Source: Siphonodentalium dalli (Eukaryota; Mollusca; Scaphopoda; Gadilida; Siphonodentaliidae). Taken from it: DNA of 64,000 nucleotides. Below the pieces are notes generated by a model. It had not been told where the DNA came from, searched no databases, and saw only the letters and a program-made list of their open reading frames with translations. Below, piece by piece: positions 53,355 to 63,569 of this stretch. The stretch lies in NCBI GenBank assembly GCA_032622095.1, contig CP136067.1:193652052-193716051 (forward strand). Direction: 5' to 3'. A program made the position numbers and the translations under genes. The stretch's first letter is position 1; every line of letters begins with the position of its first letter.

Positions 53355-54204
53355 CTGTCATGTTCGGATATTAGAACCCATAGCCATGATATATGGTTTA
53401 TTTTGTGTATACTAGTAACATAGTTATTTTCAGTACCTTTATATACCAGTACTGTGTATAACAATGCATATAAATTAATCCATGTATACATGTATATTGA
53501 TTCAACGGATTCAGTGGTTTTGTCCATCAGTCTATCAAATTTGCGGGGAAAACATGGCCACAAGCAGTACACCCTGCTAAATTTCGAATTTGAATCAATT
53601 GGCGCACCCTGCAGCCAGCTTTTATTGGAGAACTTTTTCTTATGTGGATATTTTGGGTCACCGCTAGATGTGAGCCATATTTTGTTCTCAAACTGTCCTT
53701 GTGAAGACATCACTGCCAGCGGTGATCTTCAATTTTACTATTTTTATGGCTAAATAATTTGGTTGATCCTACAGACGACACCCCTTGTCCGATCGTCATC
53801 AGATTCCACAATTATCTTCTGGATAACCAGGGTGAGAGTAATCTAATTTTCCCGAATTTCGTTAAAAAACATTACCACAGGCAGCAATTTGGTATCTTAC
53901 TCTTTGATCCTCTTTTGCATGACTGAATTGTTTAGCAACTGTACAGACATATCCCTCATCTGGTTTTTATATACATGTATATCTCTTCATGCGGATAGCC
54001 AGTATTACGTATAGGTACTTCAACTTTCTGCATTCCTGTCATCATTTGAAATATAAAAATTTACCTGATACATGCACCCTTCAAAATTTGTTTCGTCGTA
54101 TCTATTTTAATGACCCGTATGGTAATATTGATACAGATATATTTGTCAAACATTTCTTTGTACAATATACAGGTATTTAGTTTGTAACTAAATCTAGAAA
54201 TATA
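53355..54204. other. Decayed repeat remnants, no gene
   Basis: Overlapping frames on both strands (53351-53753) fall in a remnant of the array-type element and are not recognised as proteins. Confidence 0.45.
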
Positions 54205-54715
54205 TAATAGTAGCTCGTGGACCCCACTTCGTCCGGGATGTTCCCCTCTGATTTTCGGAGAAATGCGCGATTTAACCTTGAATTGACTATTTTAAAGGTG
54301 AAGGTCATGTCGGGGTCACGATTTGACCCGTCCAAAACACTCCCCGGACAAAAGTCACGACAAAAGTACCCGTCGAAATCCGCCCGGCTTTATACCCGAT
54401 TTGACCTTGAATTGACAATTTTGAATGTCAAGATCAGGTCAGGGTCATGATTTGACCCACCCGAAACACTCCTGGGACAAAAGTAACAGTAGGTATCAAA
54501 TTTCGTTGAAATACTTCCGTTTTACCAGATTTGACCTTGAATTGATCTTTTTGAATGTCAAAGTCAGGTCGGGATCAAGATTTGACCCGTCCAAAATACT
54601 CCCTGGAAATAATTTCCCCTAGGTATCAAATTTCGTCAAATCTGTCCGGCAGTTTTCCCGGCCATAGCTAACAGACAAACAGACAGACAAATGTCCAAAA
54701 TATATATTAAACTAG
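54205..54715 (+). repeat. Retroposon-like repeat with about 130-bp internal units
   Basis: AGCTCGTGGACCCCACTTCG at the start. GATTTGACCTTGAATTGAC-type words lie at 54269, 54398 and 54529, each followed by GGTCANGGTCAAGATTTGACCCGTCC-like segments and CTCC(C)GGACAAAAGT. The tail is CAGACAAACAGACAGACAA, then AATATATATTAAACTAGCTG. A second start, CTAGCTGATGTACTCGACTTCG, follows at 54713. Frames inside are repeat by-products. Confidence 0.65.
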
Positions 54716-55228
54716 CTGATGTACTCGACTTCGTTCGGGCTATTTAGGGATTTTTTTTGTGATCGCCTCCATCTGGACAGTACCCAGTATATACAGCGTC
54801 TGGCCAAACTATTGTTCAATTGGTCCAGAAACATGCCTTTATCAGCACGTTCGAGAACATGGTCCCACGTGAAATTGGACCCGTCCATATTGCTCCCGGG
54901 ATCGAAGTAGTCCTACACACAAATTTTTAGTCGGATCGGTCAAGGTCCAGAAACATGCCTATGAGCGAGGTCAAGTTGACACGTTAAATACCAAATTCGA
55001 GCAGTGTTAGAGTCTATAACACATACACACATGCATTTACACACATACATACATACAGACAGGTGTTTCAAAATGTATAATCGATAGCTACAACAATTCT
55101 ATGGTAGATAGTTCACGGCCGACCTGATGCATGCATCTTAGTTTTCTTGTGTAACCTGATGCTGTTAGTGGACACTGGCTCTCATCTGCCACTATATCAA
55201 CCTCTGTTTTGTGGCGTCCCTCACCATA
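54716..55228. other. Continuation of the retroposon-like repeat, then unique sequence
   Basis: GGTCCAGAAACATGCCTTTA (near 54822) and GGTCCAGAAACATGCCTATG (near 54946) are a short duplication. A CATACATACATACAGACAGG tail is near 55040. No gene seen. Confidence 0.45.
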
Positions 55229-55236
55229 CTCCGCAG

Positions 55237-55489
55237 CAAGCCTTGATATAGGGTGTCTGTCATTTGCAGAATGAGGTCCCCAGAGGGTGAATTTAGTGAT
55301 GCTACCCCGCATAGTGGGCTAGCATCACCAAATTCACCCTCTGGGAACCTCATTCTACTGAGGTGTAAGCAGAATGAGGTCCCCAGAGGGTGAATTTGGT
55401 GATGCTAGCCTGCTATCTGGGTAGCATCACTAAATTCACCCTCTGGGGACCTCATTCTGCAAATGACAGACACCATATTTCAAGGCATG
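55237..55489. mobile_element. MITE family C copy 8
   Basis: CAAGCCTTGATATAGGGTG to ACACCATATTTCAAGGCATG. Flanks CTCCGCAG and CTCAGCAG match at 7 of 8. Compact two-hairpin form. Confidence 0.9.
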
Positions 55490-55565
55490 CTCAGCAGCAT
55501 CATATCGTAATTTAGCCAGGGCCCTAATCACTTGTGAACTTGTTAGTCCGAGTTTTGTCTTATAG

Positions 55566-55772
55566 TTAGTACCAGTATACATCCAAATTGTTCTTGAATT
55601 TGTTTGATGTCTCACAATATACCACTTCTTCTGACAGATTGTTCCACTGGTCCACAATTCTATTGCTGAATGTGTATTTCCTGACATCTAGGGTCCCTTC
55701 TTCCTTGTATAACTTGTAATTGTGTCCTCTTGTTATTGAGTCGGTGTTCCTTTGTAATACATTGGTAAAACC
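55566..55772 (-). pseudogene. Non-LTR retrotransposon reverse-transcriptase C-terminus (remnant)
   Basis: The minus strand is open from 55772 to a TAA at 55566-55568, giving 68 residues with no ATG. It contains TRGHNYKLYK, then DVRKYTFSNRIVDQWNNL, then SNKFKNNLD. The pattern TRGH..KL, RK..FS.R.V..WN.L, N.FK..LD is known from the C-terminal tail of CR1/L2-like non-LTR reverse transcriptases. The catalytic domain is missing; a stop lies directly upstream in this frame. A family C MITE lies 77 bp downstream on the minus strand. This is a 5'-truncated dead copy, and the exact clade is uncertain. Confidence 0.72.
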
Positions 55773-56005
55773 TTAATTATGATTGGGGGGGTGGGTGTTC
55801 CATCTACATCTACAATTTATATGGTCACTATTCCCCTACCCTCAATGAACTGAGGACTATCAGGAGGCGCATCAATAAAATATATTTATATGAGTAAAAG
55901 AATTTTGGGTTTTTTTTCCTGATTATTAAAAACATTAAAATTAGTTCCCATTTGTTTGACACTATGGTGATAAGGCTAGTGGTGGTTGTGTGGAGGAGCC
56001 TGAAT
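55773..56005. other. AT-rich sequence
   Basis: Lies upstream of the reverse-transcriptase remnant on the minus strand. No further reverse-transcriptase motifs were recognised by eye. Confidence 0.4.
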
Positions 56006-56175
56006 GAGTTTAATGTTTGAGAAGGGGCCCTATGAATGAATGCATGAGTTTAATGTTTGAGAAGGGGCCCTATGAATGAATGCATGAGTTTAATGTTTGA
56101 GAAGGGGCCCTATGAATGAATGCATGAGTTTAATGTTTGAGAAGGGGCCCTATATGAATGAATGCATGAGTTTAA
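56006..56175 (+). repeat. 40-bp tandem repeat, four units plus a partial
   Basis: GAGTTTAATGTTTGAGAAGG with GGCCCTATGAATGAATGCAT starts at 56006, 56046, 56086 and 56126, with a partial at 56168. The units are identical except the last, which has an extra TA (CCCTATATGAATG). Confidence 0.95.
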
Positions 56176-56396
56176 TGCGAAAAGCCACAAATTAATGTGG
56201 AACATGCATGATAACATATATACACTATGTACATTGGTATGAATAACATTGTCATCAGAATTTCATGTCTATACATAATAAGTTGTATGTAATACTTATA
56301 TAAATATATCATATGTATACTGTATACATATATATACACATAGATATGTATACATAAATGTGTGCATGGATATCTCTATACATGCAGATCAGTGTA

Positions 56397-56727
56397 CTAT
56401 CTTAGTTGTATTCTTTTAAAAACATGTTTCAAATAAATGCTAACATTCTTCAATATTGATATATTTTCAATATAAAGGGTTCAACCAGTAATAGCCAGGA
56501 ATGTTTTTTCTTCTGATTGTGACAAAATTGTGGCAGATCAAAAGAATATGATATTCGTCGCACGTTTCCGAACCGCACATTTTACATAGTAAACTCTCGT
56601 GTTTTCGCCATCTTGAAAGCTCGTTTGGCAAGCTATGATTTGCTGTCCTAAATTTCGCCAACGCTGGTATGAGATGGTGTTGTAGATAAATAAGGTAGCG
56701 ACTAATACTGGAATGAGCCCTGCTTGC
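56397..56727 (-). pseudogene. Second non-LTR retrotransposon C-terminus (remnant, frameshifted)
   Basis: On the minus strand the frame 56727-56467 contains ALAKFRTANHSLPNELSRW, then LLCKMCGSETCDEYHILLIC, then RKNIPGYYWLNP. The C-x2-C-x8-H-x4-C pattern after KFRT..H.LP..L.RW is the zinc-knuckle-like tail found at the end of many invertebrate non-LTR reverse transcriptases. The frame stops at 56467, but a shifted frame continues as IENISILKNVSIYLKHVFKR to a TAG at 56397-56399, so one frameshift lies near 56470. Upstream sequence has a stop and no polymerase motifs. It differs from the remnant at 55566 and is probably another family. Confidence 0.72.
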
Positions 56728-56987
56728 CTATACCTGGTTCATAGAGATATAGGAGGAGAGCATCCCAGTGAGGGGTCCTGGATATGGGGTCTTATGGACA
56801 GTGTCAGTTGGGATATTGTTCCAAAGACGAATTGTTCGAGGATAGAAGGAAGTGCTAAGGTATTTTGGGCAGCAGAAGGGACGGAGAAGTTTGTGATCTT
56901 GTGTATGTGTAAGTGGAGCAGAATCAGTAATGTTTACATGGTTATATAGAATTTTGTGAAAGAGAATGATAGAGGAGAAATCTCTTA
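56728..56987. other. Sequence upstream of the remnant
   Basis: A plus-strand frame at 56713-56949 is not recognised. GGGATATTGTTCCAAAGACG resembles a segment near 35085. Probably retroelement-related, but not proven. Confidence 0.4.
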
Positions 56988-57208
56988 CAGTAGTGCCCTA
57001 ATTAATTGACTCCATAACCACAGCAGAATTATGGGTAATTTTTCAGGATTTAGTCGGAAATATGGCTTGTTGCCATTCATCGGAAAGCTTTCTGGTGAAT
57101 GGCAAGAGCTTTCCGATGAATGGCAACAAGCCATATTTCCGACTAAATCCGGAAAAATTACCCATAATTCTGCTGTGGTTATGGAGTCGATTAATTAGGG
57201 CATTACTG
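56988..57208. mobile_element. MITE family A copy 14
   Basis: TA, CAGTAGTGCCCTAATTAATT to TTAGGGCATTACTG, TA. The central tip has the extra GGTGAATGGCAAGAGC. Confidence 0.9.
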
Positions 57209-57396
57209 TATTCTGCTAAGAGTAGGCCATATGAGGATGTTAAGCATGCATGTTTGTGGGGCTGCTTGGGTAGTTGTAGATGTTAAATATGTATCAGACT
57301 GCTTAAATTTTTGTAGTAAAGATATATTTTCCTATTTGCAATATGGGACAGCATTATTTGAGCTGTGGTCGAACATAGGTTTTGTATGTCAGCTCA

Positions 57397-57600
57397 TTAT
57401 ACCCCATCACAAAAGATGGGGGGGGGGATATACTGAATTACATGTGTATGTCTGTCCGTTCATCCATCTGTCCGTTCATCCACTCTTATATCTCAACCAT
57501 GGTTATCGGATCTCAATGAAATTTGGTATGCAGGTTTGGCACCATGCTTGCTTGTTGTGGAAGTCCCTCCTCTAGGTGAGGAGCACTCCATTATATTGGG
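57397..57600 (+). repeat. Family I-related repeat, truncated
   Basis: TATACCCCATCACAAAAGAT, GGGGGGGATATACTGAATTA, a TGTCCGTTCATCCATC run, GAAATTTGGTATGCAGG, and then GGAAGTCCCTCCTCTAGGTG. Same hairpin-start arrangement as family I. Confidence 0.55.
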
Positions 57601-57762
57601 TATATAAAATAATGGTAGTAAAAAAATATAGTAAAACTGTCCTAATGATAAAAGAGTTGATAAAACTATGGTGATAGTGAATTAAGAGATTATTCACCAT
57701 GAAGTGTTTCAAACGAGAGCTCATTGATATGGGAGGCCCTTTTCACATTTATTATTTATTTA

Positions 57763-57925
57763 CGCTTAAGCCTGCTTAAGCGCAAATATTTGCGCTTAAG
57801 CGCAAATAACCTCTATCATTTGTGCTTAAGCACAAATATTTGCGCTTAAGCGTAAATCATTTACGCTTAAGCGCAAATCATTTGCGCTTAAGCACAAATA
57901 GATCATATTTGCGCTTAAGCGCAAA
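57763..57925. repeat. Left cluster of the 18-bp palindrome
   Basis: About eight copies of TTTGCGCTTAAGCGCAAA or close variants. One variant, TTTGTGCTTAAGCACAAA, changes both arms so that symmetry is kept. Likely a protein-binding array, by analogy with subterminal transposase sites (inference). Confidence 0.9.
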
Positions 57926-58470
57926 TAAAAATTAATATTCATTGATTCCCCCCTGAATTAATTTTAAATGGCACAGGCCTAAACACATCACTCATGTCTA
58001 TATACCGGTAGGCCCACCATATGAGGGAAGCAATCCCCCAGTAACCCATAGATCCCTTTTATGACATGGAAATGGTATAGATCTGTGCAGGATGTCTCAT
58101 TTATAAAATATACTTGATCTCTGTGATGGAGACACACATTCTTGGGGACAGGGATGCTGATAATATGAAAATAGGTTTTTTTCCCCCTATTTCAAGTCAA
58201 TAAGTACACAATATGAAGGAAGCAAGCCCCCCGGTAACCCCTAATTCCCTTTTTATGGCCATGGAAATGGTATATATCTGTGCTCTGGGAGTGAGACACC
58301 AATTCCTGGGACACCAGGGACAGAGATGCTGATATGCATATGGAAATATGTTTTTTCTTCAACTTCGAGTCTGTATGGGGCTATTACTATGGGCCCATCA
58401 TAATATACTATGACTCAGTATGAGATGAACTCAATCATTCACAATCAGAGGGAAGTAAGGGAGTGTTAGG

Positions 58471-58600
58471 TATTTGCGCTTAAGCGCAAATGATTTGCGC
58501 TTAAGCGCAAATAAATTGATAGACACATATTTGCGCTTAAACTAAATGATTTACGCTTAAGCGCAAATGATTTGCGCTTAAGCGCAAATAAATAATAAAT
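58471..58600. repeat. Right cluster of the 18-bp palindrome
   Basis: Four clear copies of TTTGCGCTTAAGCGCAAA or near variants plus one degenerate copy (GCGCTTAAACTAAAT), directly inside the right terminal repeat of element T. Confidence 0.9.
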
Positions 58601-58619
58601 GTGAAAAGGGCCTCCCATA

Positions 58620-60429
58620 CATTGACGTTGTTCACATTTAACGTTCAAGAGGTATCCCTCTTTCTTTTTCTGAAAATGTTGGATTTGCGTCCGTAGTTCG
58701 TTAGAATGGTCAAGTATTGTGTTCTTCATGGGTATCCCAGCACCCTTGGTGCAACCTCTTGTTTATTATTCTGTTATCTGTTCTGGTGTTTAGTCTGAAT
58801 ATGTTTGTGTTTCTAAATAACAGACATTTCAATGTCACAATTTTGTCATTAAATTTGTAACGGTTCTCTGATTTAATGTGTTTTTCATTATTTAAATAGA
58901 GAGCATTTGGCTACCATGTCCTTATGTCAGTATTTCATGTTTTTTTTTTTTATTTGTGGTCGTTTTCGACATTTCTGATAATTTTTTACTTAATTTTTTT
59001 TTTTGTCTCATTTATCAGGGGGGGGGGGGGGTCTGCAAATAAATTCCGTATATAGGGACGGGGTGGGTGGGTGGTCCAGAGGCGGAAAAAATGGTGCTTG
59101 TAATTTTTTTCCAAAATGGGTTTTTTTCAAACAATTTACAAGTACTGACCATGTAATGTTGTTTGTAAGCATGTTAGTACCATGCTTGTTGGTATAGGGC
59201 TATATAGGCAGCTAAAGTGACTCTTTAGCCTCAGATTTAGCAACATTCTGGATTTCACAGTATCACGGACCACTTCACAGTGGACCACCGTATTAACGTT
59301 CAGGAAACTTATGATCAACGGAAGAAATATTTAGTAACAAAATTAATATATTATCTGAATAAAAGTAATAAAACAAAAAAACTCTATCACTAATTGGATA
59401 CTACATGGTGAATACTCAATGATGACTACTAGTAGATATCATTAACCTGATTGTTGCATAACATGAAATTGAAAAGGGTATCTCTTAAATTTCTAATGTC
59501 TGAAATACTGTCTTGTTCTGGCATGTAATCAAATTCATTCCTTCTGGTTATTTCTCATCTTGAATGATTGCAAGTATTGTTAATTTGCAACAATTATCCA
59601 AATAAAACTGAATTGGTTATGATGAATGGCATTACTGTTTACTGCTCAGACAATCCCAAATGAAGGTGACGCTATTCTCATTGAATTTCCGAACTTCATC
59701 TGGGAGCTTTACTGCTCAACAAGACGAAACTAAAATACTAATTGTATACCGTTATCACTTACAAATAGATGAACTGAAATAATGTGATGCATTCAGATGC
59801 ATTGAGAAATGACAACCGACACTTAACTTATATTGCAAAAACTTTGTATGGACTGAATTTCATAAAGTCGAACAGGGCCCATAACTCTGGTAGGCATTGG
59901 TGGTCACAACCCGCGATATTATGCATATTCGTCCCCCATTTCTGGTCCGTCACCATACCATAGGGCATCAAATATGACAACTGACTCTTGAGTTAAAATT
60001 CTAAATGTCTGTACGGACAGACGGCTCGAGACGTCAACTATATATCCGCCGACTAATATCGGGCAGTATAATAACCATATATCTATGTGTATACATAACC
60101 AAAAAACAATTCCCCTCCCACCCCATACCGTTGGATAAGACAAAAGAGTTCTTTGATCATGCATATATAATTGTGGAACCCCTGATCTGTTTACCACTAT
60201 TTACACTGGCCAGTGTTCTCTGTCAGACACAACACACTCGATATATTAAGGCTATAATGGTCGGTCTTGGGCAATTTGTGACCATATAGTGTACCTGCAA
60301 TGCTTAATTAATATTGTTGTTAGATACTGAAAACACCATGCAGGAAATACAGTATATTTTTCTGATCGGTGTTTACCAATTAGTAAGGCAGTTAACACAG
60401 CTAAAAAAAAAACTCTGAAATTTTTATAA
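58620..60429. other. Unique sequence with G-rich and T-rich runs
   Basis: A G run near 59018-59031, with GGGTGGGTGGGTGGTCC and a GGCGGAAAAAATGG segment at 59060-59095, resembles 60430-60560. Frames at 59919-60289 on both strands are not recognised. No gene supported. Confidence 0.45.
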
Positions 60430-60600
60430 AAACATGAGAAACGGGGGGTGGGTCCCCAAAATTTTGGAGGAAAAAAATATTTTTTTTTGCAAAAATGGGG
60501 TGGTGGGTCACTCGAGGTCGGAAAAAAACTTTTTGGGCCCTATATGTGCAATTTGTTTCCAGACCCCCCCCCCTGCATTTATTACTAATTTTGCGATGTT
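60430..60600 (+). repeat. G-rich/poly-A repeat related to 59010-59110
   Basis: GAAACGGGGGGTGGGTCCCC, AATGGGGTGGTGGGTCACTC with GAGGTCGGAAAAAAAC, then CAGACCCCCCCCC. Two loosely related copies 1.4 kb apart, probably a decayed repeat. Confidence 0.4.
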
Positions 60601-60718
60601 AGCTCATTCCTGTTTCAAATAGTTGGAAATGGTCGCATCTGGTAAACTCGCTACCGGTATTAATTTTCAATATCGACATAAATTAGGCGCCACCGTTCAG
60701 AGCACCTGTTTGACATTG

Positions 60719-60730
60719 TGCGCATGCGCT
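60719..60730. promoter_or_regulatory. NRF-1-like palindromic site
   Basis: TGCGCATGCGCT matches the NRF-1 consensus YGCGCAYGCGCR at all but the last base. NRF-1 sites sit close to start sites of housekeeping genes in animals. The surrounding 150 bp is richer in CpG than most of the window. The site lies 79 bases upstream of the ATG at 60809. Confidence 0.5.
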
Positions 60731-60808
60731 GAACGTTTTCTGTCAAAAGCGAAAGAAACGTTTGAACTTTTGAACAATGTTTTTACGCAAAAAATAATTA
60801 TAAAGGAT

Positions 60809-60858
60809 ATGGACTCGGTAGCGTATGATACGACGCTACCAGTCGAACTTGATGGAAG
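60809..60858 (+). CDS. Possible first coding exon of an unidentified gene
   Basis: ATG at 60809 opens 16 codons (MDSVAYDTTLPVELDG) plus two bases, ending GGAAG before GTAAGA, a strong splice donor. The same frame is open back to ATG codons at 60623 and 60629, so an earlier start is possible. A candidate acceptor (TTTTTTATTTAAAG at about 60988) would join in frame to RYTRQFRGMAFFVPFKIMK, but that frame stops at about 61064 unless GTATGG near 61009 is a donor. The protein is not recognised. The call rests on the NRF-1-like site, the donor and the CpG-rich context only. Confidence 0.3.
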
Positions 60859-61571
60859 GTAAGACTATTCATACGATTTTGTGTGCATAATGGTTTCGTT
60901 ATTCTTTCAGTTTCACACAGCAAAGTCAACTGCGCCTTATAACATGTTTCTTATTTTCGCGCTATTTGTTTACATTTTTTATTTAAAGATATACCAGGCA
61001 ATTTAGAGGTATGGCATTCTTCGTACCGTTTAAGATTATGAAAAGTCATTCCAGTGAAAACTAATACACCATTTTTGACTGGAATTGGCAATGGAGGCGG
61101 GTGTTCGAACACAGGAGCCTGGAGATGCGGCACATTTGTCTTCGTTGACGTTGGTGAATTTAAAATAAATTACCGAAATACAGTGAGATTTTCGAAGAAC
61201 TGGAAAAATATACCTATGGAATGTTGTAGATTGGCATCTAGGGTGTAAGAGGTACCAACAGTTTTCAGTGAAAAAATATTTTTTGTAGGAATACAGTTGA
61301 GTTCAAAATGGGTGGCAACAATTTTCTGTTTCGTTCCTTCTGTGACCTGCGGTCCCGGGTGCTGGTTCCGCCAATAAAAGAGGGTTTTTGACCAAATTCC
61401 ATGCTCCTGTGATTCGAAGGTCAACAGTTTGATGTTTTTGAAATTTGATACTGAGGAATGGTAAAATTCTATTCTGACAGTGGACTGGTCAGCAGAACGG
61501 CAAACGTTTCTAATCCTTTATATGGCAAACCTATATATTGTTCTCATCGTGAATGATCGCTCTACATATTT
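60859..61571. other. Possible intron or downstream sequence
   Basis: Two candidate acceptors (TTATTCTTTCAG near 60910; TTTTTATTTAAAG near 60988). Frames at 61054-61248 (+) and 61170-61424 (-) are not recognised. No second exon can be fixed by eye. Confidence 0.35.
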
Positions 61572-61702
61572 CAGCCCTCTTAATTCAGATTGTTTGGTTT
61601 CGGCAATCCGCTACGGCAACATTATGCCATGGCCCAGTTTGCTTCAGCAAATTGCTTCGGCAATGCTGATTGCCATAGCCAATTACTCTAGTATGAAGGC
61701 TG
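61572..61702. mobile_element. Short element L copy 2
   Basis: CAGCCCTCTTAATTCAGATT to TAGTATGAAGGCTG matches copy 1 at 46923, including GGCCCAGTTTGCTTCAGCA and CAATGCTGATTGCCATAGCC. Confidence 0.65.
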
Positions 61703-62095
61703 ATATATCAATGCAGAAACAGAACTTTCCTTTTATACAAATTGAAAATTTTGATTGAAATCCAAGTACCCGGTATATAAATTAATATTAATAATAAATA
61801 AGTTATCGCAGAGCTGGAGTGGAGGGCTGGCTGTGGATTATGTGCTGGCCTACGTGGTCATTGTATATAACGACTCAGCATTTTTCATCTTTTACAGTTT
61901 ATGTACGGTACTCGGTAGCACCGGGAAGTCGGTAGTTGAGATTTAGCATACTGGTCTCATGCTAGTGGACCTGGGATTGAGACGTGGTCAGGGTATTCTG
62001 AAAAAAAATCAGAACTAGGTCAGATACCATGTTTGTCAGGCTAAAAAGTCTCATTCGAGGTCATGGAATGAAGATCTGAATCCAAAATGCAGACT
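61703..62095. other. Unique sequence
   Basis: No gene or named repeat seen. Confidence 0.45.
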
Positions 62096-62120
62096 CCCCC
62101 CCCCCCCCCCCCCCCCCCCC
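62096..62120 (+). repeat. C homopolymer, 25 bases
   Basis: Uninterrupted C run between AGACT and ATTACAACAG. Confidence 0.9.
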
Positions 62121-62535
62121 ATTACAACAGTTGTCCAGGTATGGTGTCGAAGGTGCAGTAAACCGATTGGGGACGGACATTAATGGCTGACCCGTGTACG
62201 CGCCTCGGTATATGCATGTTGAACAACACTACTGGAGTCACCACAGGGTTATAAAGTTACTCGACTTTGGTAGCTATCTGGACTACTGTATTATCTTCAG
62301 TAAATTGAAGGCGTTGGAGTAATATGTAGAAGATGTAAAATAAATTTGCTAACATTTCATTCCTTGAATCTATGAAACAAAGTTCTTGGGATTAATTTTA
62401 TCAGTCTAATTCTATTCTGAAATTTTATGGCATCAGTAGTTTTAATTTGGAGAGATCTTTGGTGAACTAATCGTTCACTTCGTGGCCCCCAGCATCTGGG
62501 AACCACAATGGATTTAAGCCTTTTATTCTCCGGTT
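62121..62535. other. Unique sequence with an unrecognised minus-strand frame
   Basis: The minus strand from about 62530 to 62357 reads ENKRLKSIVVPRCWGPRSER and ends RTLFHRFKE then stop. The frame is open but short and matches nothing I recognise. It could be a terminal exon or chance. Confidence 0.3.
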
Positions 62536-62547
62536 CCAAATGAAAGT

Positions 62548-62645
62548 GCAGACCCAAATAATAGTGCAGGGGTGGATTTTCAATGAAAATTAATAAATGT
62601 GCAGACCCAAATAAAAGTGCAGGGGGGGGGGGGGGGGGGATTTCC
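62548..62645 (+). repeat. Two-copy repeat ending in a G run
   Basis: GTGCAGACCCAAATAATAGT with GCAGGGGTGGATTTTC recurs as GTGCAGACCCAAATAAAAGT with GCAGG and an 18-G run (62622-62639). A weaker third copy may lie near 63030 (CCCAAATAAGCAACGTGCAG). Confidence 0.8.
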
Positions 62646-63086
62646 AGCAAAGAATTATAAAATTAACAGTGAAATGAAAAACCAATAGCCATTTATTGTC
62701 TACCGGTTTCTAGTAGTGAATGACCTTGTGTACTGAGATTTATCTGAATAAAGTTTCCATAAACCTTGAGAGGCTTGGTTATTTAGTTGATGGGTTAGGT
62801 CACATTCCAATGACACAATATAATTTTAAGTATCTCCTCTCCCTGCTACAGTCTGAATACATCTTCCTTGCCTGCTATTATCATTTATATGGGAATTCCC
62901 CTCAAGCGAGTGACGTATCTAATTGTCGAAGGGTTTCCCAAAATTTGAAGTAAAGCAATGTTTGCAGTGGTAAAACTTTTGAGTTTGTTGATGAATTTAT
63001 CAATTCACTTTTGGTACAACATATTTTACCCAAATAAGCAACGTGCAGGGAGGAATTTTCCACCTGAATTAATATACGTGCATGCA
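62646..63086. other. Unique sequence
   Basis: No gene recognised. Confidence 0.45.
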
Positions 63087-63094
63087 CTGATGTC

Positions 63095-63561
63095 CAGGGT
63101 TCGCGCTGCCATTTGTCAATGGCAAAAATAATTCACATTTGGCAAAAAATATTTTCATTTGGCAAAAGTTTTGGCAAGTCACTTTTAATTCCTCAAGAAA
63201 GTTGAAAAATGTTGGCCAATCAATGCCATTCATTTCAGGAAACTATCACAATATAATTATATTAGTGGTGTTTTATAAGGTCTAGGAAAAGTTAACAACT
63301 TTATTAAGATGCAGTTAATCTGATAGCATTAGTATTGATGGGTGAAGGATTACCAGTATTTAGTGTGGTGGTGGTGTTTACATAGCTAATCCTATTGTAA
63401 TGTGCCCTTCTGATGAGACAACCCTTCTACAATTTTATTGTTCGGTGATTGGTTTTTTGTTGTATGATAAATCACAGAATAAGACTCAATTTTGCAGAAA
63501 ATGATACTATCAGGGATATTTTCATTTGGCAAAAGTAAGTTTTGGTCCAGCGCGGACCCTG
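63095..63561. mobile_element. Short hAT element U, exact 8-bp duplication
   Basis: CAGGGTTCGCGCTG at the left and CAGCGCGGACCCTG at the right are inverted, flanked by exact CTGATGTC (63087-63094, 63562-63569). The motif ATTTGGCAAAA is repeated about three times inside the left end and once inside the right end. At 467 bp it is non-autonomous. The end sequence and 8-bp duplication fit hAT. Confidence 0.9.
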
Positions 63562-63569
63562 CTGATGTC

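Larger units (their letters stand above)
57728..58619. mobile_element. Inverted-repeat element T with palindrome clusters at both ends
   Basis: TATGGGAGGCCCTTTTCACA at the left and GTGAAAAGGGCCTCCCATA at the right are inverted, continuing through TTTATTATTTATTT. CATTGA flanks both sides (57722-57727, 58620-58625), a 6-bp target duplication. Inside each end is a cluster of an 18-bp perfect palindrome. The middle holds a diverged direct duplication (GGAAGCAATCCCCCAGTAAC near 58028; GGAAGCAAGCCCCCCGGTAA near 58218). No transposase. The superfamily is not assigned; a 6-bp duplication is unusual for the common ones. Confidence 0.85.

Noticed and set aside
59919-60197. Minus-strand frame ending ALWYGDGPEMGDEYA
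   Set aside because: The end looks protein-like, but the rest does not and there is no acceptor or donor to define an exon.
62357-62535. Minus-strand frame with RLKSIVVPRCWGPRSER
   Set aside because: Open for about 58 codons only, with no match I recognise; kept as a note under the region rather than as a gene.
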